Positions 52,447-61,155 of a DNA stretch of 64,000 bases are shown piece by piece. The DNA is from CBDBBY01 sp965205055. GTDB lineage: Bacteria > Pseudomonadota > Alphaproteobacteria > Rhodobacterales > Rhodobacteraceae. A model generated the notes under the pieces. That model was not told the origin of the DNA. It did no database searches and was given only the letters and a program-made list of their open reading frames with translations. The stretch spans positions 1 through 64,000 of the forward strand of contig OZ242030.1 in assembly GCA_965205055.1 (NCBI GenBank), read 5' to 3'. Numbering within the stretch: position 1 is the first letter of the stretch; every line of letters starts with the position of its first letter. The position numbers and the translations under genes are program-made.

Positions 52447-54090
52447 TTAATTGCTTGGGATGGGATTGGCGGTGCGGAACTTGTCCAGCACATTGCGGGT
52501 AATCGTTTCCACTTGCGCGTCGCGTCGGATCAGGCCGGCCACCCACTCACAGGTTGCAGCGGTGAAAATCTCGCCCTTGCCGCGCTTCCATGAGATTATC
52601 ATGCCGCTGCCGGGCTGACAGGCATCCAGCGTTTCCGGGGTCGCGCCGCCGTACAGGACCTGCGCCTTGAATGCGGCATCTGCCGATCCAATGTAAAGCG
52701 TTTCACCCCATACGCTGTGATCCGCCTCGCTGCTTGTTGCCAGCCCCAAGGCGAGAATTTCGATTTCGGGTGCTGCGCCATCTGAGCCGGTCGGAACAGG
52801 CAGCCCGTCCTTGAAGGTGTATTCGAGACCATCGACCTCGTAGCCATAAATGCGAGACGCGGAGCCCAGAGTGTCGCCGTATCCCAGATGCGCCCCGTCG
52901 AAAGCCCAGTGATCGGGCCGGTAAACAGTAAACCCGCCGCCGCGTCCGGCGCAGTTCCCCAGGCCAGCATAAATGCCGCGAAGCGCGTTGACCCCGAAGG
53001 TCAGAGCGCCGGGGCGGCTCACCGGCTCGGCCTCCCATGTGCCGGAAACCAAATGCTGATCATCCGTTCCCGCCAAAGGATCCTGATCGGCGATGTATTT
53101 GTAGCAAACCTGAGTGCGCCCCCGATCTTCAATGCGCGTCTGCCACATGAAGTTCCCGGCGAACCGCGCCACATTTCCGCCGTCTTCGACATAGGCGTCA
53201 ACGGCATCGCGCATTTCGCCGCTCCAATACTCGTCGTGTCCGACAAAGATGGCGCAAGCATAGCGCTTCAACAGTTCGGGATTGCTGTGCAGATCGTGCA
53301 GCGCGATGACGTCGAGGTCATAGCCCTCCGCTTCGGCCCAGCAGGCGAAGTGACGTTCGTAGCTGGCCCACCCCGCCGATGCGTATTTCTTGGAATAGCC
53401 GTAGGCGTAGGCCCATTCCATGTAAGGATAGCGCACCATGTCCCCGGGTTTGCGCGGGTGTTCGGTCAGCGTGCGAGGAGCCCCTTCAGGCAATTTGCAG
53501 AAACCGCGGGTCCATGGGCGCTGCGTGGACAGAACGGGCGAAAATGCGTTGCCGTCGGGCCCCGCGATCCCTTCGTAGTGGTTTGATCCGCCCCAGCAAT
53601 TGTAAGCCAGCCAGGTGCCTGTCGCGCAAACCAGAACATAGGGTGGAAACGGCGCGCCGTCGGCGCTTCGCAGCAGAATAACGTGGTGCTCCTCGACCGT
53701 GTCGCCGCCGCGCCGTGCGCGAAAGGTCGCCAAATAGCCGCCGGGCGGCCAGTCCCCGGGGATGGTGAATTCGTAGGCCGCCGGCCAGTCGCAGCCAATG
53801 ACCGAACAGTCGCGGGGTGTTTCATGGTGCTGTCCAGGCAGGCCCGTTTCGGTCAGCAAAGGCTGATAGGCCGACCCATCCCGGCCTATTTCAAGATCCC
53901 ACTCAGCAGCGGTGGTCGAGACGTGAAGCGCCACCTGATCGCCGGGGGCATAGCTCATCTTTGGCGTGTAGCCCCAGATTTCCAACACGGAGCTGTCCCG
54001 TGCGGGGCCAATATAATAATGGTCCAGAATATGCCGTGCTCTGGCCCGCGTGCGGGGCGTGATTGCCGGTCCGGGGCCATTTTGCGCCAT
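52447..54090 (-). CDS. N,N-dimethylformamidase large-subunit-like protein
   Basis: The 547-residue protein resembles the DmfA2 large subunit of dimethylformamidase and related LamG-less proteins: an N-terminal beta domain (VLEIWGYTPKMSYAPGDQVA), CATGTWLAYNCWGGSNHYEG, then a Rossmann/amidotransferase-like core with IALHDLHSNPELLKRY, FVGHDEYWSGEMRDAVDAYV and GGNVARFAGNFMWQTR. The separate small subunit was not identified. It starts four bases after the CoA-transferase stop. A role in hydrolysing an N-alkyl amide is plausible, but the substrate is unknown. Confidence 0.75.
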   Translation of the reverse strand: MAQNGPGPAITPRTRARARHILDHYYIGPARDSSVLEIWGYTPKMSYAPGDQVALHVSTTAAEWDLEIGRDGSAYQPLLTETGLPGQHHETPRDCSVIGCDWPAAYEFTIPGDWPPGGYLATFRARRGGDTVEEHHVILLRSADGAPFPPYVLVCATGTWLAYNCWGGSNHYEGIAGPDGNAFSPVLSTQRPWTRGFCKLPEGAPRTLTEHPRKPGDMVRYPYMEWAYAYGYSKKYASAGWASYERHFACWAEAEGYDLDVIALHDLHSNPELLKRYACAIFVGHDEYWSGEMRDAVDAYVEDGGNVARFAGNFMWQTRIEDRGRTQVCYKYIADQDPLAGTDDQHLVSGTWEAEPVSRPGALTFGVNALRGIYAGLGNCAGRGGGFTVYRPDHWAFDGAHLGYGDTLGSASRIYGYEVDGLEYTFKDGLPVPTGSDGAAPEIEILALGLATSSEADHSVWGETLYIGSADAAFKAQVLYGGATPETLDACQPGSGMIISWKRGKGEIFTAATCEWVAGLIRRDAQVETITRNVLDKFRTANPIPSN

Positions 54091-54094
54091 GCAT

Positions 54095-56578
54095 TTACTC
54101 CGGCAGGTATCGTTTGGCCCAGCTTTCCGCAGCGGCGCCGGTTTCGATCATGCCCTGAACTTCATCATCCGTATAGCCTAGACGCGACAAGATCGCCCGC
54201 GTGTCTTGCCCGAATTTTGGGGACGGTCCGGGGATCGCAATCCGGGCATTTGCCGGGCGGACTGCATTGGGGGCCGCCAGATCGCACCAACGCCCCATCG
54301 GGTGGCGATCATGCCGCACGGCACGATAGGTTGCCTGGGCAATATCGGTGCTGTCCTTACTTTCGATCTGAAGCGCCTGATCGCGGGTTTCCAGCATCGA
54401 GGCAAGCGGCGTAACAGCGGTCGCTCCGCGGCTGAGCGTCCGCTGCCAGTAGGCGACCGGGCGGGCTGCAAAGCGTTCAGACAGGTTCTGCTCCAGTTCA
54501 TTTTCAGGCAGGCCTGCGAGGCCGTTCAGCTCCGGAGCAATGGCAAAAATTGCATCCCTTTCGGTCGGGGCCGCCAGAAAGAACCAGCCGTCTTCGGCCT
54601 CGTAGCAACGATAGAATGGCCCCCAACCAAGGGCTTCACGCCCTGATGGTTCATCAAAAGGCGCGCGATCTGCGAAATCGTACATCAACTGTGCCTGAAT
54701 CATGCCACCTGCTGCGGCCAGAGAGGAGCGTGCGATATCGACTTGGCCAGTGGCCTGTTTCTGGATCAGCGCGCCTCCCAGCGAAACACAAGCCGCGAGC
54801 CCGGCCAGCACATCGATCGTCCCCGCATGCGCGTGCTCTTCGGGTGTTTCCATTCCGCCGCCGAAGCGCACCATTATACCCGTCGCAGCCTGCGCCAGAT
54901 CATCGTAGCCCAGATGATCGGACTTTGGTCCGCGCATCGGCCCTCCAAAGGCGTCGAGCTGAACCAAGATTGCCTCCGGGTTGATCGCTTTGATGTCGTC
55001 CGGCGACAGGCCAAGACCATCGCGCTGCGCATCCGTCGCATTGAGCGTGATGACGTCCGCCTTCCGGATCAAACGGTTCAGGGCTTCGCGCCCGGCATCC
55101 GTGCGCAGGTTCAGCAATGCGCTTTCCTTTCCCCGGTTCGCCTGCAGGCCGAAGACGACGGTATTCCATGGATCGACCGACGGGCTGACCGGCTGCACAT
55201 GGATTGCCTCGGCCCCGAACCGTGCCAGAGTGGATGCAATGGTCGGCCCGGCGATCACATTGGTCAGATCGACCACCTTCAGATTATCCAGCCAGCCCGC
55301 GGCTTGCGCCCCTTTGTCCATGTCGCGGGGAGGCTCCGACAGGACTTGCGCCACGTGGTTTTTCGCATCCTCTCCTCTGATCGGAGATGTCTTCGCCACC
55401 GCCCCCTGATCAGAGGCCAGCCACGCCACATTGCCCATCTGTCGCATGGCCCCGCGATCAGGATCATCAACGGTCAGAATCAGCCCCGACGCGAGTGCAT
55501 GCGGGTCATGCAGCCACTCTTCGGTGGTGCGTTGCGCTGTGGCCGGCGCCTTCGCCGCGCCAAAAAGCCTGTCCCACTCATGTGCGGGTTTGGTCAGAAA
55601 GGCCGCCTTCATCGCCGATGAAACCCGCGCGCGATCACGCGCCCCGACCGGGTAATTGCTCAGCGTCCATTCATCGGGCCAGTCCCGCGTGTTCAGATAG
55701 GGATCGAAAACAGGCAGATTCTTCAACAGATCCCCTAGTCCGAGCGTTTCCAGCACCCGCCCCGGATGCGTTGCAACGCTTCCTGCCACCACGTAAAACC
55801 CCCGCCCGTCCTGACAGGTATAGGTGCGATAGAACGGGTCCAAAAACTCGGACAATTCCGCGAAATCCAGATCGCAGGGCTCTCCCGCACGAGCCCGCCT
55901 GTCGAGCTCCAGCTCGCGGGGGGATTTGTAGCGATCCGGGTATTTCTCAATCTGCTCATGGTTGTAGGCGAGCCCTTCAAACAAGGCCGATGCCAGCGGC
56001 ACCTCGATATGGTCGCCGCCGGTCTTGTCTTTGGAATGCAATGCAAACAAAACCGACATTGCCCCATAGCTGGCCGCGTAGGCCGAAGCGAGGCTCAGCG
56101 GCGAAAACGAGGCCTTGATCCCCATCAACCGCCGATTGAGCCCCATGTCTGTAAACTGCCCGGTTCGCGCGGCAATCACGGCCTCCCATCCGGCCAAACC
56201 GGCCAGCTCCGGATCGGTTGAGGCAAAGCCCGGCAATGACAGATAAATCAGCGCGGGATTTGTCGCGCGCATCACATCGGGGCCGACGCCCAGCCGCTCC
56301 ATCACGCCGGGGCGAAAGTTTTCAACGAGTATATCCGACCGTTTCGCCAACTCTATCGCAGTCGCACGCCCTTCGGCGCTTTTCAGGTCGAGTTCCATCG
56401 CATGCTTGCCGCGTGACAGCATGTCAAAGGCAGGATCATCCCATCGCGGTCCGCCGGGCGGATCGATCCGGATCACATCAGCGCCCATATCCGCCAACAT
56501 CATGCCGACCAAAGGCCCGGCCAGATAATGCCCGAAATCCAGCACCCGAATACCGCTGAGGGGTCTGGCCGCGTTCAT
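54095..56578 (-). CDS. Fused double-domain family III CoA-transferase (CaiB/BaiF-like)
   Basis: The 827-residue protein, from the ATG at 56578 (MNAARPLSGIRVLDFGHYLA), is two CoA-transferase III domains in tandem; most family members are about 400 residues. The first half has ADMGADVIRIDPPGG and DILVENFRPGVMERLGVG; the second restarts at LDNLKVVDLTNVIAGPTIAS. The active-site Asp context GYDDLAQAATG is present in the second half, but the first has GWEAVIAARTG, so that half may be inactive. It would charge a carboxylate (for example a carnitine-like acid) with CoA. It overlaps the upstream small gene by ATGA. Confidence 0.85.
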   Translation of the reverse strand: MNAARPLSGIRVLDFGHYLAGPLVGMMLADMGADVIRIDPPGGPRWDDPAFDMLSRGKHAMELDLKSAEGRATAIELAKRSDILVENFRPGVMERLGVGPDVMRATNPALIYLSLPGFASTDPELAGLAGWEAVIAARTGQFTDMGLNRRLMGIKASFSPLSLASAYAASYGAMSVLFALHSKDKTGGDHIEVPLASALFEGLAYNHEQIEKYPDRYKSPRELELDRRARAGEPCDLDFAELSEFLDPFYRTYTCQDGRGFYVVAGSVATHPGRVLETLGLGDLLKNLPVFDPYLNTRDWPDEWTLSNYPVGARDRARVSSAMKAAFLTKPAHEWDRLFGAAKAPATAQRTTEEWLHDPHALASGLILTVDDPDRGAMRQMGNVAWLASDQGAVAKTSPIRGEDAKNHVAQVLSEPPRDMDKGAQAAGWLDNLKVVDLTNVIAGPTIASTLARFGAEAIHVQPVSPSVDPWNTVVFGLQANRGKESALLNLRTDAGREALNRLIRKADVITLNATDAQRDGLGLSPDDIKAINPEAILVQLDAFGGPMRGPKSDHLGYDDLAQAATGIMVRFGGGMETPEEHAHAGTIDVLAGLAACVSLGGALIQKQATGQVDIARSSLAAAGGMIQAQLMYDFADRAPFDEPSGREALGWGPFYRCYEAEDGWFFLAAPTERDAIFAIAPELNGLAGLPENELEQNLSERFAARPVAYWQRTLSRGATAVTPLASMLETRDQALQIESKDSTDIAQATYRAVRHDRHPMGRWCDLAAPNAVRPANARIAIPGPSPKFGQDTRAILSRLGYTDDEVQGMIETGAAAESWAKRYLPE

Positions 56579-56931
56579 TCCGCTGCAAACCCATGCGACG
56601 GGGACTTCCGCCCAATATGTTCCAGATTGATGCTCCACCTCTGGCCGCAGTCTGCGCCGATCAGGTTCCACTGAAACAGGGCGATTTCGCCGGGGCCTGC
56701 AAATTGCGAAATTTCCGCATTCGGAAATAGAAACCGAAAATGCGGATCGGTTTCGTCATGCTTCAGATCCAACGGATAGGCGCAAAAATGCGGATATCCT
56801 GCCTTGCCGACTGTTGACAACATTCTGACCGAGAATTTCCCAATCTTGTCCCAGACCTTGGTGACCGAACCCCTTCGCGTGGCAAATCGGGAGAATATCG
56901 AACACATTCGGCACTGTCGTTTCCTGTCCAT
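56575..56931 (-). CDS. Small hypothetical protein upstream of the CoA-transferase, perhaps 5'-truncated
   Basis: The frame from the ATG at 56931 gives 118 residues (VWDKIGKFSVRMLSTVGKAG, YPHFCAYPLDLKHDETDPHF, GEIALFQWNLIGADCGQRWS, ending SPSHGFAAE). Its stop overlaps the CoA-transferase start (ATGA). A family A short element begins 32 bp upstream, so the original start or promoter may be lost. No family recognised. It is the right-hand end of the catabolic island. Confidence 0.5.
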   Translation of the reverse strand: MDRKRQCRMCSIFSRFATRRGSVTKVWDKIGKFSVRMLSTVGKAGYPHFCAYPLDLKHDETDPHFRFLFPNAEISQFAGPGEIALFQWNLIGADCGQRWSINLEHIGRKSPSHGFAAE

Positions 56932-56962
56932 CAAGTGTTGTGTCAAGTACTGGACACGATTT

Positions 56963-57105
56963 GGGTGCGGTCCATTTTCTTTGGTTGGGCGGCTGCGGCG
57001 CGGCAAGCCCTCCAATCGAGGAAGTCGGGCCGACGCATGTTTTCGAAGCGGCATCCGATGGCTAGCAGGCGTCGGCCTTCGCCAAGGTCGGCGACGGGAA
57101 CGCAA
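56963..57105 (+). repeat. Short element family A, copy with degenerate right end
   Basis: Starts GGGTGCGGTCCATTTTCTTT, then GGGCGGCTGCGGCGCGGCAA, CCTCCAATCGAGGAAGTCGG and TTTTCGAAGCGGCAT as in the consensus. The right terminus (GGGAACGC near 57100) is weak. It marks the right border of the island. Confidence 0.6.
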
Positions 57106-57526
57106 TATCATGGTTGAGATACGGAAGTTTTCGGCGTTTTGGCGGCGAGCCGGCCCGGGCCCGGTCGTCGGTTCGGGTCTCCTTTTTGGGTTGCCCTCGT
57201 TTCTTCGGCGGCGGGGCGGTTGGCGCATTCGCTCGGACGTGTTCGGGAATGAGGTCGGCGTGTTTTCCGAGTCGGCAGCTTTCGCCGCGGAGCCCCGGTC
57301 GGCTTTCCCGAAGGCGGAGATCCTCTTGGACCGTCCGGCGCGCGGATGGAAGGCGGCGAGGGCCCGATGCGCTCCCGCGATGGATTGGCCGGAAGCGGGC
57401 GGCGGAACCGAGAGATTGAAGGGGAGTCCGCGAGGACCGCCGCCGGGCGGGCCGGGAGTCGCGGTCGGCCCGTCCGGCCCGTTCGAGCATATCGGCGGAG
57501 TCTTGTCCGCCTTCCCGGCTCCAAGG
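57106..57526. other. About 420 bp GC-rich, no supported gene
   Basis: All six frames are long here because of high GC, with Pro/Arg/Gly-rich translations that do not resemble protein families. I see no RNA gene or repeat. Confidence 0.4.
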
Positions 57527-57757
57527 CTATCCGGCGAGCCACATGAAGAAATACAACGCGGTGTTCTCCGGCTGGCGGACTTGATCGGAATCGCCGGGCG
57601 AAAGCCATGCGTCCGCGAGTCCGGCGCTCTGCTCGGACGCGGGCGGGGCCGCCGCCGGCCAGGCTCCGTTCGTCGCAGGCCCGGCGTCGGTCGTCGCGTG
57701 CGCCGCGACAGCCGAGACGAGCGACATGGCGGCGATGAAAGCGGCAAAGGTCTTCAT
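57527..57757 (-). CDS. Small secreted protein sharing its upstream block with the one at 31641
   Basis: From the ATG at 57757 the 76-residue product begins with a signal peptide (MKTFAAFIAAMSLVSAVAAH, cleavage after AHA) and continues with a Pro/Ala/Ser/Asp-rich mature part ending ALYFFMWLAG. It has no cysteine and no resemblance to the protein at 31641 apart from the leader. The shared 58-bp block at 57827-57884 suggests common regulation. No family recognised. Confidence 0.5.
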   Translation of the reverse strand: MKTFAAFIAAMSLVSAVAAHATTDAGPATNGAWPAAAPPASEQSAGLADAWLSPGDSDQVRQPENTALYFFMWLAG

Positions 57758-57826
57758 TGTTCCCATCCTTCCAATTTCGATGTTTCGTTCCAGTTGGGAC
57801 ATCCCGTATCATATCATAGATCGTCA

Positions 57827-57884
57827 TGTAAAGATACAATTTAAATAAAATCTAAAATTTTCTCAATTATCACGAATTTGTGAA
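57827..57884 (-). promoter_or_regulatory. Shared upstream block with inverted repeat TCAC-N6-GTGA, copy 2
   Basis: Begins TGTAAAGA and ends ATCAC-gaattt-GTGAA, AT-rich between. It aligns without gaps to 31871-31928. The flanking DNA is GC-rich, so the AT-rich block stands out. Confidence 0.5.
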
Positions 57885-58241
57885 GACCGCGCGGCGGCAT
57901 TCGGGCTCATGACTGCGGAGCGCGCGTCGGGCCGTTCCGAATCGGAAGCCCGGCCGATCAGCAATATGGCAATCCTTTGGCATGAATGATCGGATGCCGT
58001 CTCGAGTCCCGCCCGAGCTCGCCCGCCGATGCGACTCCGCCTTGACGCCGGAGCGGCGTGCTCCCGAACTGCGTCCGGCTGAAGATCCGCGGCTGGAGGG
58101 ACCCGGGAGGCAGGCGCCCGGATTTTCCGGGGCGTCCGCAAATGCCGCGAAGACCGCCTCGCGCCGCCGATGAAGTTTCGGCTTGGAATTTTCAACAAAA
58201 CGCTTGAAAACCGGAACCGACTGGTTGATTGAAAGCTTCAA

Positions 58242-58318
58242 GGCCCCGTAGCTCAACTGGATAGAGCAAGCGCCTTCTAAGCGCTAGGCTGTGGGTTCAA
58301 GTCCTACCGGGGTCGCCA
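58242..58318 (+). tRNA. tRNA-Arg (anticodon TCT)
   Basis: The cloverleaf is complete: acceptor GGCCCCG pairs with CGGGGTC (one G-T), D arm GCTC...GAGC, anticodon stem AGCGC/GCGCT with loop CTTCTAA (anticodon TCT), T arm with GGTTCAAGTCC, discriminator G and encoded CCA. Confidence 0.95.
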
Positions 58319-58617
58319 TAAATCCGGATCGGCCGCCGAACAAGGTTGCCGAAGGCAGCGCGCGCCGCATTCAAGTCGCTTGGCGTCGAATGTTCGAATC
58401 GGCATATTGGGCGCAAAAGCCCTCATTTGCGTCGTTTTTCCATAATGCCGAACCATGAGTTTCGTGTTTCTGAACTTCGCGGCAGACAGCATAAGCTCAA
58501 TACCGCTGCGCGAAATCAGATATTCACTCTTCTGATTGGAGCTATGGTGCACAGAAGAGCGAATCGATCACTTTCTCCGTGCAGATGGTGATCGCGATAG
58601 AAGAAGGTGCGGATCGA

Positions 58618-59538
58618 ATGCCTTTGGAAATGAATGGAAGCGTTTTCATCACCTGCGCCGTCACCGGCTCCGGCGGCACGCAGTCGCGAAGCCACCTCGT
58701 GCCTCGGTCGCCGCGCGAAATCGCTGAAAGCGCCATCTCCGCCGCGAAGGCTGGCGCCGCCATCGTGCATTGCCACGTTCGGAATCCTGAATCCGGGGCG
58801 CCGTCTCGATGTCTGGAATACTATCGAGAGGTTACCGACAGGATCAGAAGTGCGGATGTCGACGTCGTGCTGAATCTGACCGCCGGCATGGGTGGCGACC
58901 TAGTTACGGGGCCTCCGCAATCGCCGCTTCCGCTGAACGAGGATGCGACCGATCTGGCCGGCGCGGAGGAAAGGCTGGCGCATGTCGTCGAATGTCGGCC
59001 GGAGATTTGCACCTTGGACTGCGGAACTATGAATTTCGCGGAAGCGGACTACGTGATGCTCAACACGCCTGGAATGCTCGAGGAGATGGGCGCAATGATG
59101 ACGAGGCTGGGCGTGAAGCCTGAAATCGAAGCGTTCGACACCGGCCATCTTTGGTTCGCAAAAAGACTCGTTGAAAAGGGAATTCTGGAAGATCCCGCCC
59201 TCGTCCAATTGTGCATGGGCGTTCCATGGGGCGCTCCGGATGACCTGAACACATTCATGTCGATGGTGAACAACGTGCCGCCGGGCTGGACGTTCTCGGC
59301 GTTTTCGCTCGGAAGGAACCAAATGCCGTATGTCGCGGCCGCGGTGCTCGCGGGAGGAAATGTGCGAGTGGGGCTGGAGGACAATCTCTTTTTGGAAAAG
59401 GGCGTTCTCGCCACGAATGCGCAACTGGTGGAGAAAGCGGTCCGCATAGTGGAAAATCTCGGAGCGAGCGTTGTCGGGCCTGAGCAAGTCCGCGATCAGC
59501 TTGGTCTGAATAAAATTGATCCTGCCCGCAAGAACTGA
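58618..59538 (+). CDS. BKACE family 3-keto acid cleavage enzyme (DUF849)
   Basis: The TIM-barrel of about 306 residues matches beta-keto acid cleavage enzymes, which condense a 3-keto acid with acetyl-CoA and split it to acetoacetate and a CoA ester. The zinc site is in AIVHCHVRNPESGAPS (HxH) with the distal ligand in the GNVRVGLEDNLFLEKG region; the catalytic Glu region is DVVLNLTAGMGGD and PEICTLDCGTMNF. The ATG at 58618 or 58630 fits. Some BKACEs act on dehydrocarnitine, which would suit the nearby betaine island; the actual substrate is unknown. Confidence 0.88.
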   Translation: MPLEMNGSVFITCAVTGSGGTQSRSHLVPRSPREIAESAISAAKAGAAIVHCHVRNPESGAPSRCLEYYREVTDRIRSADVDVVLNLTAGMGGDLVTGPPQSPLPLNEDATDLAGAEERLAHVVECRPEICTLDCGTMNFAEADYVMLNTPGMLEEMGAMMTRLGVKPEIEAFDTGHLWFAKRLVEKGILEDPALVQLCMGVPWGAPDDLNTFMSMVNNVPPGWTFSAFSLGRNQMPYVAAAVLAGGNVRVGLEDNLFLEKGVLATNAQLVEKAVRIVENLGASVVGPEQVRDQLGLNKIDPARKN

Positions 59539-59723
59539 ATTCGATCAGATCCCGCCACAGAGCGCATTATCTATTGCCTCCCTTTGCCGGAGCAAGGTCG
59601 GCACCACGATCCTTGAACGATCCAAACTCGGCGAATGCGCGCACGACCGAAACGACAATGCGGCAGCGCCCGCTGCAAGTTGCGAATTCGCTCGTCGCAC
59701 AGAGATCCGCGGACTGGCGGCGG

Positions 59724-60704
59724 CTACGGACTGGCTTGCCGCCGGGCACCGAACGCGCCTATCATTCCGCTTTGCTCGAAGACGCCTGCGGCTTCCACCT
59801 GATCGGTTCCGAAGAAGGCTCCTGAAATCCGGTTTCGCGCGCTTCCGGCGGCGAAAGTGCCGTCGGCATCGACAGCGACGCTCGTGAAGCCCGCCGAGGG
59901 CGTCGAGTGAGCCGCGTTTCGGCTGAGATTGCGGATGTTTGTGAACGATGCATTCAGCGTCCCGGCGTCTCCTCCAATGGTGTAGCTGAGTGTGGCGTCA
60001 CCTTGAAGAATTTCATCGCTTCGTTGCGGCATCCCGACCATCAGCCCTCTCCATGACGCTCTGGCGGCAGGCCTCTCTGAAGAAAGATCGCCGTAGGAAT
60101 ATGCGCGCCGATCCAGATAGGGAGCCGTATTGCGGTTTGGCCATCTTGTTCTCTGGCGTCCGACCCCGAACGCGCTGTTTCTCAGGATCGAAGAGTAGCC
60201 CAAGTATCCGGTATTGGCGTCGTCCCTTGTTTCAACCATAGTGATCCCGTGCTTCGTGAGGATGGCTCGTCCGCCGGCGACCGGTGCGAAACTGGAAACG
60301 GCGAAGGTGGCTCCCGCGACGAATCCTTCCGGGTCGCGAAACGAGCATCGTGTCCCGCTGCATTGAGTCGGCGGGAGAAGAATGAAGGGCCGGTTCCGCG
60401 AATAGTTTTCGATTGCGCGCGACGACATCGACAGCGAATCGGATCTTGATGCGATCGCCGCTTGACGAGCATTTTGGGTCGTCGGGGTTTCACGCGGCGC
60501 CGAGGAGGAGGTAATGCGTTGAGCGCGAGACGCGTCCAAACGAGATGAAGGGGTGACGTCGCGCGCGGACGGACATGGCACTCCGCTATTGCGCCTCGGA
60601 TCGTCGCGGTACCATTCATCTCCGTCGCAGGCATCCAGACCCAAGCCTTTGCAGGATGCCATGGCGATCATTCCGAGTATTAGAAATATAGTCTTCAATT
60701 TCAT
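59724..60704 (-). CDS. Surface lipoprotein with TbpB-like beta-barrel domain
   Basis: The 326-residue lipoprotein has a signal peptide with lipobox (LILGMIAMASC, Cys near 18), a Ser/Arg/Thr-rich linker to about residue 105, and a C-terminal domain ending FAAGSARNRISGAFFGTDQV, EAAGVFEQSGMIGAFGARRQ. The GAFFGxxxxEAAGVFE..G.IGAFGA(K/R)R motif is the hallmark of transferrin-binding-protein-like/Slam-exported lipoproteins. No Slam or TonB receptor gene is near. Two Cys in CSGTRC may form a disulfide. It is convergent with the BKACE gene. Confidence 0.78.
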   Translation of the reverse strand: MKLKTIFLILGMIAMASCKGLGLDACDGDEWYRDDPRRNSGVPCPSARDVTPSSRLDASRAQRITSSSAPRETPTTQNARQAAIASRSDSLSMSSRAIENYSRNRPFILLPPTQCSGTRCSFRDPEGFVAGATFAVSSFAPVAGGRAILTKHGITMVETRDDANTGYLGYSSILRNSAFGVGRQRTRWPNRNTAPYLDRRAYSYGDLSSERPAARASWRGLMVGMPQRSDEILQGDATLSYTIGGDAGTLNASFTNIRNLSRNAAHSTPSAGFTSVAVDADGTFAAGSARNRISGAFFGTDQVEAAGVFEQSGMIGAFGARRQASP

Positions 60705-61155
60705 AGATCTGCCTCCGGGTTTTCAGGCTCGCTGGAACGAGTTCGACGCGAACGCTGAATTGAGTGCCTCCGACAACCATCGAAATTCATGCGGGACAGC
60801 TTTGGAGTGCGGTTTAAACGAATTCGCGGGTCGATCAGGATCAGCCGCGGTCGGATTGCGGGTTCCTTGTTGCAAGATTTCGGGCCTGTTTCGGCTTTTC
60901 GGACTCCAAAGTCGCCAATTCCTGTGAATCCCTTCCGCACTTATAACGCAAGCGGATTTCGAAAGCGGCCAATTGTTTCTTGATTCCCGAATGATACTGC
61001 ATGGCAAGTCATTCATTCATCACATCTTTCTTACGAGAGTCGAATCGTCGATTTTACGAAGATATGACAAATGGCAGATTTAGGTCGAAAGCCGAACGGG
61101 AGCGAGGATGCTCCGATTCCAAATCAATCTCGGCACCGTAGGAAAAGGTCATGTC
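60705..61155. other. About 450 bp spacer between divergent genes
   Basis: Promoter region of the lipoprotein (minus) and hydratase (plus) genes. No gene, RNA or repeat recognised. Confidence 0.5.

Noticed and set aside
57108..57839. 243-codon minus-strand frame, and a 390-codon one at 56575-57747
   Set aside because: High GC keeps several frames open; translations are Arg/Pro-rich. Only the signal-peptide frame (57527-57757) and the 3' part (56575-56931) look coding.
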